A DNA stretch of 64,000 nt from Allium sativum (GCA_030737875.1 CM060912.1:262503731-262567730), one strand, 5' to 3'. Positions 11,408-23,824 are shown, counted from the stretch's first letter. Translations and numbers: made by a program. Notes: generated from the letters alone by a model not told the origin.

Positions 11408-12475
11408 TGTTTCCTCCAAATTTGGAATCAACACCAAAGATGCAAATGATGCACTTCACTAATTCAGTAAGATTAAATTGTGGAACTGCGCTATTGTAAA
11501 ATAAAAAACATAAAAGAAAGACAAAGGAATTTTTATAGTGGTTCAATTCTAAATGAATCTACATCCACCTTACCATCCATTCTCATTATAGAATTTTGTT
11601 CTACAACATTCATGAAATCTCTCATACATTTATTTCTCAATCTCTCTCTTTTACGATCTAATCTACACTTAAACTTGGCTAACGGGTAGAAGAGATCACT
11701 TGCTTTATGATGGTGGCTATATCAATCCTTGATCATTTAAGAATCCTTATGATCTTCCATGTCTTTATGAGGTTTTGTATTTAGATCCAAATTTCGAGAG
11801 AATTGGAGAAGGTTTGAGATTCCTTGAAATGATGTTGAAGAGCTATCTTATGAATGAGAATTCAAAGTAGTTTGATCCGATTGAAGTTAGCTTTAATGAT
11901 CATTGAAATGGATTTGATCCATATGAAGTTGAAGAAGAGTTGTTAGATCCATGAAAGCTATTAGTGAATTTGTAGACAAACTTTGAATTTGGCGGCACCT
12001 CCTTGTTTAGTGAATTTTTCTCCTCCCTTTCAATGTGAATTATGGGGGGTATTTATAGGTGAGATTCAGGCTAGGTGACAATTCTGTAATTCTCCTGTAC
12101 TCCCTTTAGGTCGTCGGGCGAGCCAAAGGACCTGGAGGAATGTTTCTATGGTCTAAGGAGTGGCGGCACAAGCTTAAAAGAGCAAAGCGGGTTAAGATAA
12201 GGCGACGCGAGCTTGTACAAAGCGGAGCGACCCAATCACACCTAGAACGAGCAAAACCAGGACAATGTAGTTTGGGCTTTGATGAAACGGGCTAAAACCT
12301 TTAGCGGGCTAGCGACTTGAGGAGCTAGCGACCCAAGAACCTTGCGGGCTAGGACTTGGCATTGCGACCCAAAAAGCTAGAGGACCCATAACGGTCCAAA
12401 TAGCCTACTGACCCAAAATCATAAAATGACCCAAATATGCTTATTATTTTCTGAAACATATTTAATGGGTTAACA
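11408..12475 (-). mobile_element. Solo LTR of a Tat-type Ty3/gypsy element
   Basis: 1068 bp with TGTTTCC and GGGTTAACA ends inside a 42-bp repeat of the copia LTR. Flanks are AGTGG (11403-11407) and GGTGG (12476-12480), a duplication with one mismatch; the uninterrupted copia LTR reads GGTGG. The GGGTTAACA end matches the Tat 5' LTR end at 54450. A TATAAATA box is on the minus strand at 12050-12057. A TTTATAGTGGTTC hairpin box (11530-11570) is shared with four other Tat-type LTR copies here. No internal sequence remains, so it is the product of LTR-LTR recombination. Confidence 0.88.
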
Positions 12476-12847
12476 GGTGGTATCCTTTGTAGCCATAAAA
12501 TCAAGGAGGTTGTAAACGGTGGTATCCCTTGTAGCCGTGAAATCAAGGAGTTTGTAATTGGATATTGATATAGTAATAAAACTCTGCGCAATCCAGCGTT
12601 GCGTGGGACTGGACATGTGAGCAATCTGAACCAGTATAAAATATGGTGTGTTCTTTCCTTTTCTGCACATTATTTTTATTTGTCTTTGTGTTTGTGTTTA
12701 ATTTTATGTCTTTGATTATTTCTGTGGTGATTGATTCATATAGTATATCACATAAGTTTTAAATCTTGTTTAAATTCTCAAAAACACTATACACCCCCCT
12801 CTAGTGTTTGTTTTGCCTTAACGATCCATTTTGCAATCTCTAACATT

Positions 12848-12859
12848 TGGTATCAGAGC
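12848..12859 (+). other. Primer binding site of the copia element (tRNA-Met)
   Basis: TGGTATCAGAGC two bases after the LTR end at 12845, followed by AAGGTCC. It fixes the 5' LTR boundary and the plus orientation of the copia element. Confidence 0.93.
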
Positions 12860-12903
12860 AAGGTCCTTCAAAAAGTTTATAATCTAATTTTAGAAAAAAA
12901 ATT

Positions 12904-13340
12904 AATGGCAAATTTTGAAATAATTGTTAACACTAGTTTTAATTCATGTATTGCATCAGTATTAGATGAGTCTGCATTCAATTTTATTGAAAAATTAAGT
13001 TACCATGATATGATTTCTTGAAAAGTTTAAACGGATATATCACAGAATCGTCATGATGTTATTATTTCAAATTACAATTAGTTATTTTGAAAAATCACTT
13101 GATTCTTTGAAAAGTTGTGTTGTTTTGCAGGAAAAGATGTGTTATATGGCTTTTGAAAATTCAAAAGTTGAAAAGATGGGTAAAGTGGTTGCTGGTGATT
13201 CAAATTCTGAAATGGTGGCTATTGAAAATTCAAATTCTGAAAAGGTGGCTGTTGGAAATTCAAATTCCGAATTGGTGTACATGGGTGTTGAGAATTCAAA
13301 TTGTGAAGGACAACTGAAGAAGAGTAATGACAGTTGGTGA
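12904..13340 (+). pseudogene. gag: Gag-like remnant of the copia element
   Basis: The ATG at 12904 opens a 39-codon frame that stops at 13019-13021; a second open frame runs 13053-13340. The second part contains four or five NSNSE-type peptide repeats of ten residues, encoded by a 30-bp DNA repeat (about 13155-13310). Position just after the primer site is where gag belongs, but I see no CCHC knuckle and no sure gag core, so the assignment rests on place. After 13340 there is a short KKWVPDK-like coding trace and then no recognisable pol. Confidence 0.45.
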
Positions 13341-15192
13341 AAAGACATCAAGAGAAAGAAATGGAAATATACAATGTAAATCAACAAAGAAATGGGTACC
13401 AGATAAGTAGAAACTTTTGATTCCCATCTACAAGTAGATTCAATACTGTACTTCTCTTCATTTTCTTCGGAATGCCGCTGGTTTCATGTAAATCCGTCAA
13501 GACTTGATCAAGTAATGATCAAATGAAGTTTTGTTGAATAAAGAGAGAAGGAAACCAAAGATGTCGATGGTTATCTTCAAATTTCATCCACAGGTTAGAT
13601 TATTTTGTCTCAAATCCTTTTCCAGATTGTATTTCTCATTCTCGCGGTCGATTTGATGGTTAGATCGTTAGGATTCGATCAAAATTGAGTAAGATATGAC
13701 CATTTGAAGTTGGCTATGCAAAACTGTAAAACTGTTACGTAATTTCATGCATATCTCTTACTGTTTAGACTTTCTGCATCCCAATACCATCCAAATTCAT
13801 TCCCAAACTGTCACTAGATCGTAGTCCTTGAATTCCTCTTCGATTTTCCACTGATTTCATTCAATTCCGTTAAGAAACGAAGAAGTTATGCCTCCTGAAA
13901 GTTTGATTGAAAGTGAAAAATGAGAAGAAGAAGAAGAAGAAGAAGTGGGGGAGGAGATTGTGAGGAGACATGACTTTTGGACCTTTATATAGTAATTGAA
14001 GTGTCCATTCATACAAAATTCAAATTTTGGTTCAAAGTTGGTTGAACTACTAAATCTTCGATATCTTTCTCATACGACGTTCAAATTCAGCAAATGAATA
14101 TACTATCCTGACCAGAAAAATGAGCCTGTCGCAATAAAGCAGATTTCACCATCAAATTCTGGAATATGTAAATGTGTGATTCTTGACAATAGAAGAACAA
14201 AAAAAAGAAGGATTGTAAAAATAGGTATGCTTTAATTAATTTTTAATTTTTTTGGTTGAATGAATTCTTTGATTGTCTTGCCTGTTTTCTTTGCTTTAAA
14301 TTTGAAATTTAAAACTTTAAAACTCAAATTTGAAATTTAAAATTCAAATTTGAATTTTAAAATTCAAAATATTAATAAAATAATAAAATAAATTTTGGAT
14401 GTATGATAAGATTAATATTATTTCAGGAAATAGTTAAACCTGAAACATAAATCGATAATATAAAACTAAGAAGTAAAAACAGTATCTCTTTTGATTTTCT
14501 ACATGTATGTCGACATACAAAATTATTGGTCATGTCGACATAATGAAATTGAAAATTTGAATTTCATGAGTTTAAACTTTCAAACTTCCCTCCATCTTTT
14601 CATTTAGAAAATGCCAGTTCAAATTCTAGTTATTAACTTTATCTGTCTACTTATTTTCTTATATCTTGTTTCAATATATATATATATATTATAAGTTTAT
14701 AAATTAATAAAATTATATAGACATGTTAATATGATATAAGAGTTAAAATTATTTTTTATTGTTTATATGATTTCACAAATATTATTTGTAACTTAATACT
14801 TATTTTGATTTCTTATTAAGATTATAGAAAGCTTGAATATTTAACCTAATATTCTGGTATAATTATAATATATATATAGTTTTTATGTCTTAAAAATATA
14901 ATTTAAATATAAGAAATTATAACTTTATATATTACTTCATATTATCAGTTTTCATTAAAATAGTTTTGTTATAACTATAGATTTCTTTTAAAATTTTAAC
15001 ATATAAATTGTTCTCTAGCAAATAAATATGTTTGAATTTCTAATGTTTAAATTTAAAATAAACTTTTATATACTATTATGAATATATGTTTATAGTCTAC
15101 TTTATATAATTTTATATTCTCTCTAAAAAGGTCTTCAATTCTTACTATATTTACCCTATTAATATTATTTAACTCCATAATTATTTTGGATA
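13341..15192. other. Non-coding AT-rich interior of the copia element
   Basis: No ORF with family features. Contains an AAG run (about 13925-13945), low-complexity AAATTTGAAATTT blocks (14290-14380), and at 14504-14519 a 16-bp palindrome around GTCGAC with a second ATGTCGACAT at 14532-14541. This pair resembles the one in the copia LTR at 19-50. The pol expected here is missing. Confidence 0.6.
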
Positions 15193-15197
15193 TTTTA
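15193..15197. repeat. Target site duplication TTTTA, left copy
   Basis: TTTTA just before the TGAAACGACC end at 15198, repeated at 21851-21855 just after GGTTGTTACA. Confidence 0.88.
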
Positions 15198-16146
15198 TGA
15201 AACGACCCGAACTTCCCCGTAATGGAAAGCCCGGATTGAGTTGAGAACACAACAAATCAGAACACAAACAGAAGAACATTTCATTGCTTATTACAACAAT
15301 TCCATCAGAATACAAGAATATACAGAGTATGCATAAATATTACACATCATAAAATATCAGAGATTTAAAGACATTACTACAGCGGAAAAATAATGTAAAA
15401 CACAGCTGAAGGAGATATATGGATACAGAGCTTTCCAAATATCATTCCAGCTTTAAACCAGGATCCTGTGAATATAAATCTGCAAAACCAAAACTACTAG
15501 CTGCTCGTGTGGAAAATAAGGGCACCCAGAGTTTAGGTTAAAACAATAAACTCCAGGTCAGTCATGTGACTGGTGTGAGAACAAAAACAATTATTAACTT
15601 GGTTTTAAAGTAAGGTAAATCAAGGGACCATGCCGTATAACACGGAACGGGTTTAACCCCAAGAAAACCAGTGCATATGACAAACAACGCAATGCTAAAT
15701 AAAGAAAATGAAGCTATTATAAGACCCAGGTCCCATCACACAATGCAACGCAAGCCGGAGGATAGGGTTTTACCTTATAATAGCCAAATAATGCTTGATA
15801 CGCGAAATTTAATCTTTTATTATTACTATAAGTGAAGAAAACAACTTCAAATATTAATGTATCAATCATAGACGGCGTAGGTACCATTATATTACGTCGC
15901 CATATATATATATATATATATATTTACAACTAAGACCGAATATCACGTATTGGAAATTGGGTTTCCATCTATGAACCGAGGCAAGGGATTATCCTCACCG
16001 ATTTCGAGACACACTAGCAAGTGCTTCAGGATCCCCCGCAGTGAACCCCTTAGATCTTCATGGCCGGTCATCCGTCGATGATTGGTTATACTATAAACTA
16101 TATGTTAGCCGGTTCTGTCGAACCTCTAAAATGGTCAGTATGTCGA

Positions 16147-16207
16147 CCATATCCATCAGCCCCGCAGTGCCGATATAATATCCATCAGCCCCGTAGTGCC
16201 GATATAT
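16147..16207. repeat. Two-copy tandem repeat, about 30 bp
   Basis: ATATCCATCAGCCCC(G/T)-type unit with AGTGCCGATATA, twice in a row inside the giant solo LTR. One clear substitution between units. Confidence 0.8.
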
Positions 16208-17456
16208 CCGAGTTACCTCGTCTCCCATCAAGTAATAATAGTATACAACATCCACATGAGCAAACAGCCTGGGCTCCATACCATGACGTTACCCGTAGCT
16301 AGAACTAACATATGTCCATTTCCATGCAGTCACTATCCCGTTTTTGGTTCACACCTAGGTGCGAGGCTCGCGAATTAATGCTATACACAAAGCGGCGCTA
16401 TATTAAAGCTATGCTTTGATCATCAACCACAAGACTCTGCTTTTCAACAAAAGCCTTGCTCATTTGCATCTCAGCATGCCACACAGGCAATTCATGCCAT
16501 GCGACTGATATCTATCGATATATAACCTCTGAGCTCGTACGTGTCAGAGAAGGGCGTTAAGCAAGAGAATAAATTCTCCGCCGCCAAACAGATATATATT
16601 TAATAGAAATCAATCAACACAGAATAAAATCCAGTGTCAGACACGCAATCCATTTACAAGTTCGTTCCGAGTCTGAACGAAACTGGAGCCACCTTATTCC
16701 TCGTTCCATATGTCCAATACAGGAGAGAGGCCCTAACATATCCATCGATCTCTAAGTACGTCTGAACGATCACCACTTATTACCTCGTCTTAGGTGTACA
16801 GCCCAATCAAGACATCAGTAACCATTCAAACGATGTGCAGACCTCCGGTCTTTAACCACCGTCTTCATCGTCGAATCGGTTATTCAGAATGGGAATAAAC
16901 CTGGCCTTTCCAAATAACCCGTGTATATAATAAACAAGTGTTACACAAACACAACATACGCCTCATTCCAATCTAGAATATTATTTTATTCAAATATTCA
17001 CTTCATTAGGAAAAGGTTCCCGTTAATTTTATCAAAGATAAATTCTTTAAAATTTATTCTTTAATCTTCCTTTGGATATCATTTCAAACCATAGTACGGT
17101 TTTCCAAACTAGTCGGGATTAGCGAACCACAACGAAGTAATCATTTATTTTAATTCCCAATCCCAACTTATTCATCCCATGGAGCAAAACTGGTAATACT
17201 CCATATCTAACACCACGGTGTTATCAGTAAATATTAATTACCATTTCACGTTCAAATCTATTTAAAGATTTAGCTATCGCCTAGAGTAAAGCTGGTGGTA
17301 CTCCATTTTCGATCATTTTCTTGAATTGATAATTTAAATTATCACATTTACTTTTCAATCTAATCAAAGATTCATTAAAACACCATTTAGTTTTAATCTT
17401 CCCAAAAATCAATATTAATGATTATTCAAAGCTAAGAAATCAATCTTATCTTTAAC

Positions 17457-17912
17457 TGGGTTAAAGAACCAATGTCATTTAAAACACGGTTCACGATAAA
17501 CCCAAAATCACATTCCATTCCATCAGTCTCTAACCGTAAATTAGTAAGAGAACAATTCCCTAAGTATTAATCCCAAAGGCCGAAACCAACATCAGATCAA
17601 TCCCCAGGAAACCATTCAACTTAGCTAATCTCCAGTTAGTTTCTAATTTTCTTAACTACATTGGGTTTAAGAACAGTATTATTAAAGATACCATTCACGA
17701 CAAACCCAAAATCTCATTCCATTGTTAATCGGGTTAAAGAACAAGTGTTATTTAAAACACCGTTCACGATAAACCCAAAAACCAAATTCAATTCAATTCC
17801 AATTAAATATTAAGTAATTTGTATACTTCACTAAATCTTAATTAAAAGATTTATCTTTTCTCAACTGGGCTTAAGAACAGTGTTATTTAAGACACCATTC
17901 ACGACAAACCCA
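17457..17912 (-). repeat. Four hairpin-forming repeats in the giant LTR
   Basis: Units at 17457-17504, 17661-17709, 17731-17776 and 17866-17912 each run from TGGGTT to AACCCA with TTCACGA before the right arm. The inner arms differ but still pair: GAACC/GGTTC, GTAT/ATAC, GTGTT/AACAC, GTGT/ACAC. Further diverged units are in the fragment at 54793-54841 and about 55160-55207. Confidence 0.7.
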
Positions 17913-20167
17913 AAATCCCATTTGATATTAAATACAAGGCCCTGAATAGAAAATATATCAGCTTATATTCAACATCAAATTCTGAAACCAACAATATTGT
18001 ATTGGAAATAACGATATAAATATATATTTCAAATTTCCATAACCATATCTGTATAATCAAGAAATCCAACATCGAAATATTCCGAAGATGATTTCGATTC
18101 GAATCCATTCCAATTCATATATTGGAAATTCTGGTTATTTTTAAAACCACTTCAAATACAATTTATTTATTTAAAAATATTGGATTATAATTCTAGTTCA
18201 TAACTAGTTCATTTCGATAAAAATATATTTTTATCTTTTCAAATATGGAACTTTTCATCCCAATTCTTTCCAAATCATTTATTATGATTTTACACAAATT
18301 ATTAATATTTTTAATAATTTTATCAAGGCCCGTACAGTCAATTTCCATAAATGGTCGTCGAACTGCACTTACAACGACCTTTTCCAAATTTGATTTGGAC
18401 ATAATTCTAAATCCAACCGTTAGATTTTAAATCTCTCATACTGGTTGGAAAACTCTTTTCGATACGAACCCAACAGTCTTGGTTTTAGGAGAATCCGACG
18501 GTCGAATCTCCCATAACGTCAATTTGAAGTCAATGGTCGAAATTCGCGAACTGCCGCGACGCGTTCTATTCAGGCCATTAAATGTATTATATATATATTA
18601 TATATATATTTCATCGATTTCCTTTTTAAAACGTATCTTATAAATCGTTTTAAATTCGTTTTCAAAATGATTTCAACTTCATATTCAATTTCAAAACAAA
18701 ATTGAATATTCCATATCGTTAATATATAAATGATAATATTTTCAACATATTATATTTCGAAATCATTTCCTTTTCGATATTCACTATAGAAATGAATAAA
18801 ATCAATATAAATATCGTTCACGTCAAAATGGCGTTAATCTAACCAACACGACTTTATATATTTAAATATATTCGTGCCCATCCCAAATCGGACTTCAAAA
18901 TCAGATTTTGATTCTTTTACTGAATATTATTTTAAAATATTCGTTATTTTAAAAAATTCCTTCTTTCTGAACTGGAATCAGACACAGTCAATTACCATAT
19001 AATGTTGATTATACGGATTTCATACACACATGTATACAATGATAATCAAACACAGTCAACCACCATCCAGAGTGCATTCTACACTACATAAGCATTAAAT
19101 ATAAATATTTAATGCTTACAACAGCCTGTCAACCAATCGATCGACATACAACTAATTATTGGGACTAGTGTATGTCATATATCATCCCAATACCCGTGTG
19201 GGGTTTCAAACAACAAACACTGATTTTTATTTGTGCAGTTGGGCGATGTGTAAAATTTATTGTCCCAATCAATATCAATAAAATGGGTGTACATAAACAA
19301 ATCGTCTGATTTGTAAATGAATATTTATTTTATTCATCTACGCGTTAAAAATTATATTTTTAATGATGAAATATTTATTTGGTTCATTTACACAATAAAA
19401 ATGATATTTTTATTGTTCTAACATATTTTATAAAATTTTGGCGGCATAACGGTGCGATACTAGAACCGGGATAAGATCTAGCCTTATCACTCGCCTAATA
19501 ATGGCGCACGTCATACACAAACCAAATTATTTCATTTCGTTATTCATCCCAAACCAAATTCAAACAAATATTCCAATCAACCAAATAATCAAACCAAACA
19601 ATCAAACAAGTCGTCCATGGTTTGTGGACGATGGGGAATAGTTCATATATGATGTTACATAATAAATAACTGTATAAAGAAAATTATAGTGAAGAGTTCT
19701 CACCTGTGGGTTCCACTCCGCCGTTCTGTTTTTTTGAACAGTTCGGATTTGCCTAAAATTCCAATGCGATCCTTTCCCGCTGTTCATAGTAAAAATCACA
19801 TTTTTAATATGATGTTTATTTTTGAAAATCACATTTCTATAACAGATCTTCATATATAAAAATCATATATTTTTACAACACTTCTCTCTATATAAAAATT
19901 ATATTTTTATATCTCTATTTCACAAATAAAGATCGATTTTTTTATTTTGCTTCATATATAATAAAAATCGAATTTTTATCGCTACTTAATATATATAAAA
20001 ATCGAATTTTTATCGCTACTTCATATATATATATATAAATCTAATCTTTTTAGTTTAAAATTTTAATCTTCTTACTTTTAAAAATCGTGTCTTTTCTTTT
20101 CATGAAAATTAATCCTTTTCTAGTTTAAAAATCAATCCTTCTTCTTTTTGAAAATCGAATCTTTTTC

Positions 20168-20335
20168 ATTATTAAAAATCGTACCTTTTCTTTTTAAAAA
20201 TTGAATCATTTTCATTATTAAAAATCGTACCTTTTCTTTTTAAAAATCGAATCTTTTTCATTATTAAAAATCATACCTTTTCTTTTTAAAAATCGAATCT
20301 TTTTCATTGTTAAAAATCGTACCTTTTCTATGAAC
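20168..20335. repeat. About 46-bp tandem repeat, four copies
   Basis: Unit built of CATTATTAAAAATCGTACC and a T/A-rich part with AATCGAATC. It lies downstream of the GC-rich island, within R/U5 of the giant LTR on the minus strand. Confidence 0.8.
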
Positions 20336-20551
20336 AAAACCATATTTTTATCAAGGTTATTTTATTTAAAATCACATTTAAAAACAATGTTGTTCATATT
20401 TAAAAATGACATCTTATATTACAATGCTATATATATTTTTAATATAAAAACTGATTTTTAAAAACAATGATTTTTAAAATAAATACTGATTAATAAAAAA
20501 CAATTATCTATAATATAAGTAAAAAAAAGAGAAGTTAATTAAATTATCACA

Positions 20552-20872
20552 TTACTGCTTCGTTTGGAACTGTAGAAGCTCCAGCCCGTCATCCTCACAT
20601 CGCCGACAGTCCCTTTGATGATCGGAGATGGAAGATGGAGGCAAGGTGATGGCGCAGCAGTTCGACAGAGGCGGGGACGTTGGTGGCTCAGCTTGTCTCT
20701 GGTGAAACGCGGTTTGATGGAGGCTTGGGGAGGGACTGCGCGATTTAGAAGAGGGGTCGGAGCTATTGGCGGTCGATGGAGGAACTCGCGGTGGCGTAGG
20801 GTCGGCAGGTGGTGGCGGTGCTGAGTTGAAGGGCGACAGGAAGAAAAGAGGGGAACCGAGAGGGAACGACAC
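20552..20872 (-). other. GC-rich island with 106-codon Pro/Ser-rich ORF in giant LTR
   Basis: The island starts about 80 bp downstream of the TATA-like box and is far more GC-rich than the AT-rich LTR around it. The minus-strand frame begins MSFPLGSPLFF and is rich in Pro and Ser, with no recognisable domain. I cannot show it is translated. It may be a leader ORF, a fragment of host sequence caught by the LTR, or chance. The plus strand also has a 69-codon frame, which is a warning sign. Confidence 0.3.
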
Positions 20873-20954
20873 GATTTTTGATTTGGAGGGGGAGGGGCGG
20901 TTTGACTGCGTTGACCATAGGCTTGAAAAGTGAGGGAGGACTAGGTTTTAAGGA

Positions 20955-20964
20955 TATATATATA
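20955..20964 (-). promoter_or_regulatory. Possible TATA box of giant solo LTR
   Basis: TATATATATA on the minus strand followed by CC and a C-rich leader. Simple-sequence character lowers certainty. Confidence 0.4.
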
Positions 20965-21850
20965 ATTTTATATTACTTTATTTTTCAAAAGGTTAATTTT
21001 TCATTTTAGCTCCAAATCGAACCCAACGACTGTCGCCTCTAGCCAAATACCCATATTCCGAACATAATGGGATATGTCCCGTAAGCCAATTCGATTGTTT
21101 CGATCAGTTTTTCTTTATATTAAAATGTAAATCAATGTATATTTAATTTAAACGTACATTTTAATTTGAAAAGGCCATATACTGACTTCAAAAGTTCCAG
21201 AAATAAATCTGGCTATGTTTTGATGATACGGCCCTAATAAAACTAATTTCGTCAAATTTGAAGACCGTTTGAAAAATGACCATTTTCTGGTCGATCCAAT
21301 TCAACAGAAATTGACAAAACACGTTTTCTTATGCCACGCTAACATATTGATTTCAAAAATTATGAAAATTGAAATCTAGCAATAACTTGACATCTCGGAT
21401 CCAACAAAAGTGGTTTCGTCGAAAACGGAGGTCGTTTGCAAAATGGCTATTTTTAAGGGCCTTTATATATATATATATTAAAATATATATAAATTCCACA
21501 ACGACTTTTCTGAATTTTAAACTGGACATATCTTTTACTTTAAAAAGTGAAACCTTAGTTTCTTAACTTCTTTGAAAGATATTGTCAAACAGATTCAAAT
21601 ATTTCTTATTACGTCCAATTCTGACTTACATTGAATTCTATATATTCATTTGAAATTTGAAATTGAATTTTCAAACTGCCGCGCCATTTCAGGCTCGTTA
21701 TATAATTAAAATAAATTTCTTCGTTCTAACTTCTTTGAAAATAAATTTTCCATTGTTATTATTTAAAATAATTCATTTTAAATATTCAAAATTCATTAAA
21801 ATTGCCAAAATAAAAAATTTAAATTGGTTCTGATTTTCCAGGTTGTTACA

Positions 21851-21855
21851 TTTTA
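21851..21855. repeat. Target site duplication TTTTA, right copy
   Basis: Matches 15193-15197 at the other end of the giant solo LTR. Confidence 0.88.
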
Positions 21856-22573
21856 TCATGAATATTTTTTAATTAAACTCTTATCTTTATTATTGTTTCA
21901 ATCACTTTCATTAGTATAATTAACCTAAGTCTAGAAATTAACATTATCCTTGTTTGATTCAAATAATTTATTATATGCATAATAGTTAGATATTACTTTA
22001 AGTATCTTTTATAGAAATACATATCATCATCAAATCATTCTATATTATTACCATAATATCATTACACATCTTATTTCATATCATACATCATTACAGTGCA
22101 TCTCAAATTAAAATCATTTACATCACAAATTCCATTTCATTCAATATATCACTTCATATAGTTTTGCATATGTCATATTGCATTATTACCAACACAATGC
22201 ATTACATGTTAACTTTAACTCCACGCATAACAAGTATACATAACATATTCACTTTGTCTTGATTAAACGATTAACTTATTTGGCATGATTAAATTGACTG
22301 ACTTGTTTGACTTGAATAAATTGATCATTGACTTACTTGACATGGTTAAATTTCATTAATGGTTGATAGGAGCTTTATAAGTTTTAGGACAAATAGAAGT
22401 ACAAGAAATATTTGGTTTTATGTTTGATTTGATTGATTGTTTAGATTAAATTGCTTTGCTTATATCATAATTTTAAGGATATCACACTAGAGTTATTTCT
22501 TAGTCTAGATTAAAGTCTTATTATAGTTTTAAGGGAATTAGAGTATAGGATAGGTTTAGTCTTGTATTAGATT
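21856..22573. other. AT-rich copia interior, right part
   Basis: No coding signal. Repeats of TTGACTTGAATAAATTGA-like and TTGATTGATTTGCTTG-like words suggest a decayed simple repeat. It is the continuation of the sequence left of the giant solo LTR. Confidence 0.55.
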
Positions 22574-23100
22574 AAGGGGGAGTTTTAGAGTTTCTAAGGA
22601 TTAGTTGAAGGTTCAAGAATGCTTTGGTTGATTTAATTATTTAGAATTGTTTGTTTAAATAGCTTGTTTGTTTGAATTGCTTGTTTTGATTGATTTGCTT
22701 GTTTGAATTGATTGGTTTGCTTAGTTTATTATCTTCTATTTAGTTTATTAGACTAATGTAGTCATAGTTTTAGAGGGAGTTATATAAATTTATAGAGAAA
22801 TATAAATTAAGGGAGGGTTATAGATTTAAGGGAAGTTATATACAGGATTAGGATATTGTATAGGCATAAATTTAGGGGGAGTATTTTACTTTAGTATAGG
22901 AATTATTTAGATAGGATTTAATGGAAGTAGTTTTAGAATTTATTTTTGATAACGCCAAAGGGGGAGAAATTATAAAATATAAAATTAGTTTATAGGATTA
23001 GTATAGATAGGGTGAGTATTAGAAGGATCACCATCAATAGGTATGTACAGGTATGATATTTTATAAACTAAGGTTGTCATCATCAGGAAAGGGGGAATTT
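22574..23100 (+). promoter_or_regulatory. Multiple polypurine tracts of Sirevirus type
   Basis: Purine tracts with GGGGGAG or close variants at 22574-22582, 22773-22779, 22809-22817, 22828-22835, 22874-22881 and 22957-22966, then GGAAAGGGGGAATTT at 23086-23100 against the LTR. A series of AAGGGGGAG-like tracts before the 3' LTR is a known signature of Sireviruses (copia). The tract at 22957 sits in the familiar context GCCAAAGGGGGAGAAATT. Confidence 0.8.
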
Positions 23101-23824
23101 TTGAAGAATGGAGTTTTGATGACAACAACCTTATTTCAATATTAATTGATTATAAAATATATGCTAACACTTTTGTCTAGAATATATATACACATATGCA
23201 GGATTCATACACAGGAATTATTACTGAAGACTGTACAGTTTAAAAATATTAGAGATTCGGAATTCAGAGATGATTAAGGACTCATGAGTATTCAAGATTT
23301 CAAGAGTTCAAGAAAAATATAGTAATAGATTCTAGATTTCGTAAGACTTCGAATAGCACTCCAGGTTCAAATTCAATTTCTGATTTTCATTTTCCGATTT
23401 CAAATTCTATCTTTAGTTTCTATCTTCTCTATTTTATTTTATTTTACTTTACTTTTGATTCCAAACTCAAGTTTTATAAGTTTTATATATTTATACTTAT
23501 ATATATAATTTATATTTATATAGTTTTAACTCTATAGTTTTATAAATATGTTTATATAATTTATATTTATGTTTTCATATGATTCCTACTTTATAATATT
23601 TATTTATAACACTATGTTTTATTTCAAGAATTTCCAGAATTATATATATATATATATATATATTTATCAAAACACTTGAAAAATGCTCAAAATTTAGTTT
23701 TACACATGTATATATCGACATACATTGATGCCCATGTTGACATATAACTGTCATTTTTCAAAATTGAAAGGAAGTGCCTTTTCACTATTTGTGACGGTTC
23801 AGAAATGTTGCAACCTTTTAAATG

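Larger units (their letters stand above)
1..12845 (+). mobile_element. 5' LTR of Sirevirus-like Ty1/copia element, split by two insertions
   Basis: Positions 1-183, 11180-11402 and 12481-12845 together match the 3' LTR at 23102-24469, starting about 593 bp into that LTR, so the LTR start lies left of the window. The LTR ends in CTAACA at 12845 and a tRNA-Met primer site follows three bases later. The gaps are a full-length Tekay element (184-11174, then its duplicated target) and a Tat-type solo LTR (11408-12475). The copia LTR is therefore older than both insertions. The joins are read directly from the paired LTR copy. Confidence 0.88.
15198..21850 (-). mobile_element. Giant (6.65 kb) solo LTR, minus strand
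   Basis: One TG...CA unit of 6653 bp with a perfect TTTTA duplication and no primer site, polypurine tract or pol. On the minus strand it starts TGTAACAACC, like Tekay-type LTRs, and ends CGGGTCGTTTCA. Its TATA-like box is at 20955-20964, giving U3 of about 0.9 kb and R/U5 of about 5.8 kb. It is related to the 6 kb LTRs of the element at 32653-53983: both have CATGACTGACC followed by an ACTC(T)GGGTG block. I therefore call it the solo LTR of a sister family. Confidence 0.8.

Noticed and set aside
12848..12859. TGGTATCAGAGC considered as part of a tRNA gene
   Set aside because: Only the primer-complement segment is present, next to LTR ends; no cloverleaf around it, here or at the other three sites.
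13155..13310. 30-bp repeat considered as CRISPR-like array
   Set aside because: Units are adjacent without unique spacers and lie in plant retroelement DNA; it is a simple tandem repeat.
16060..16378. ORFs of 60-80 codons on both strands in the giant solo LTR
   Set aside because: Overlapping frames on both strands through a tandem duplication, without domain or start context.
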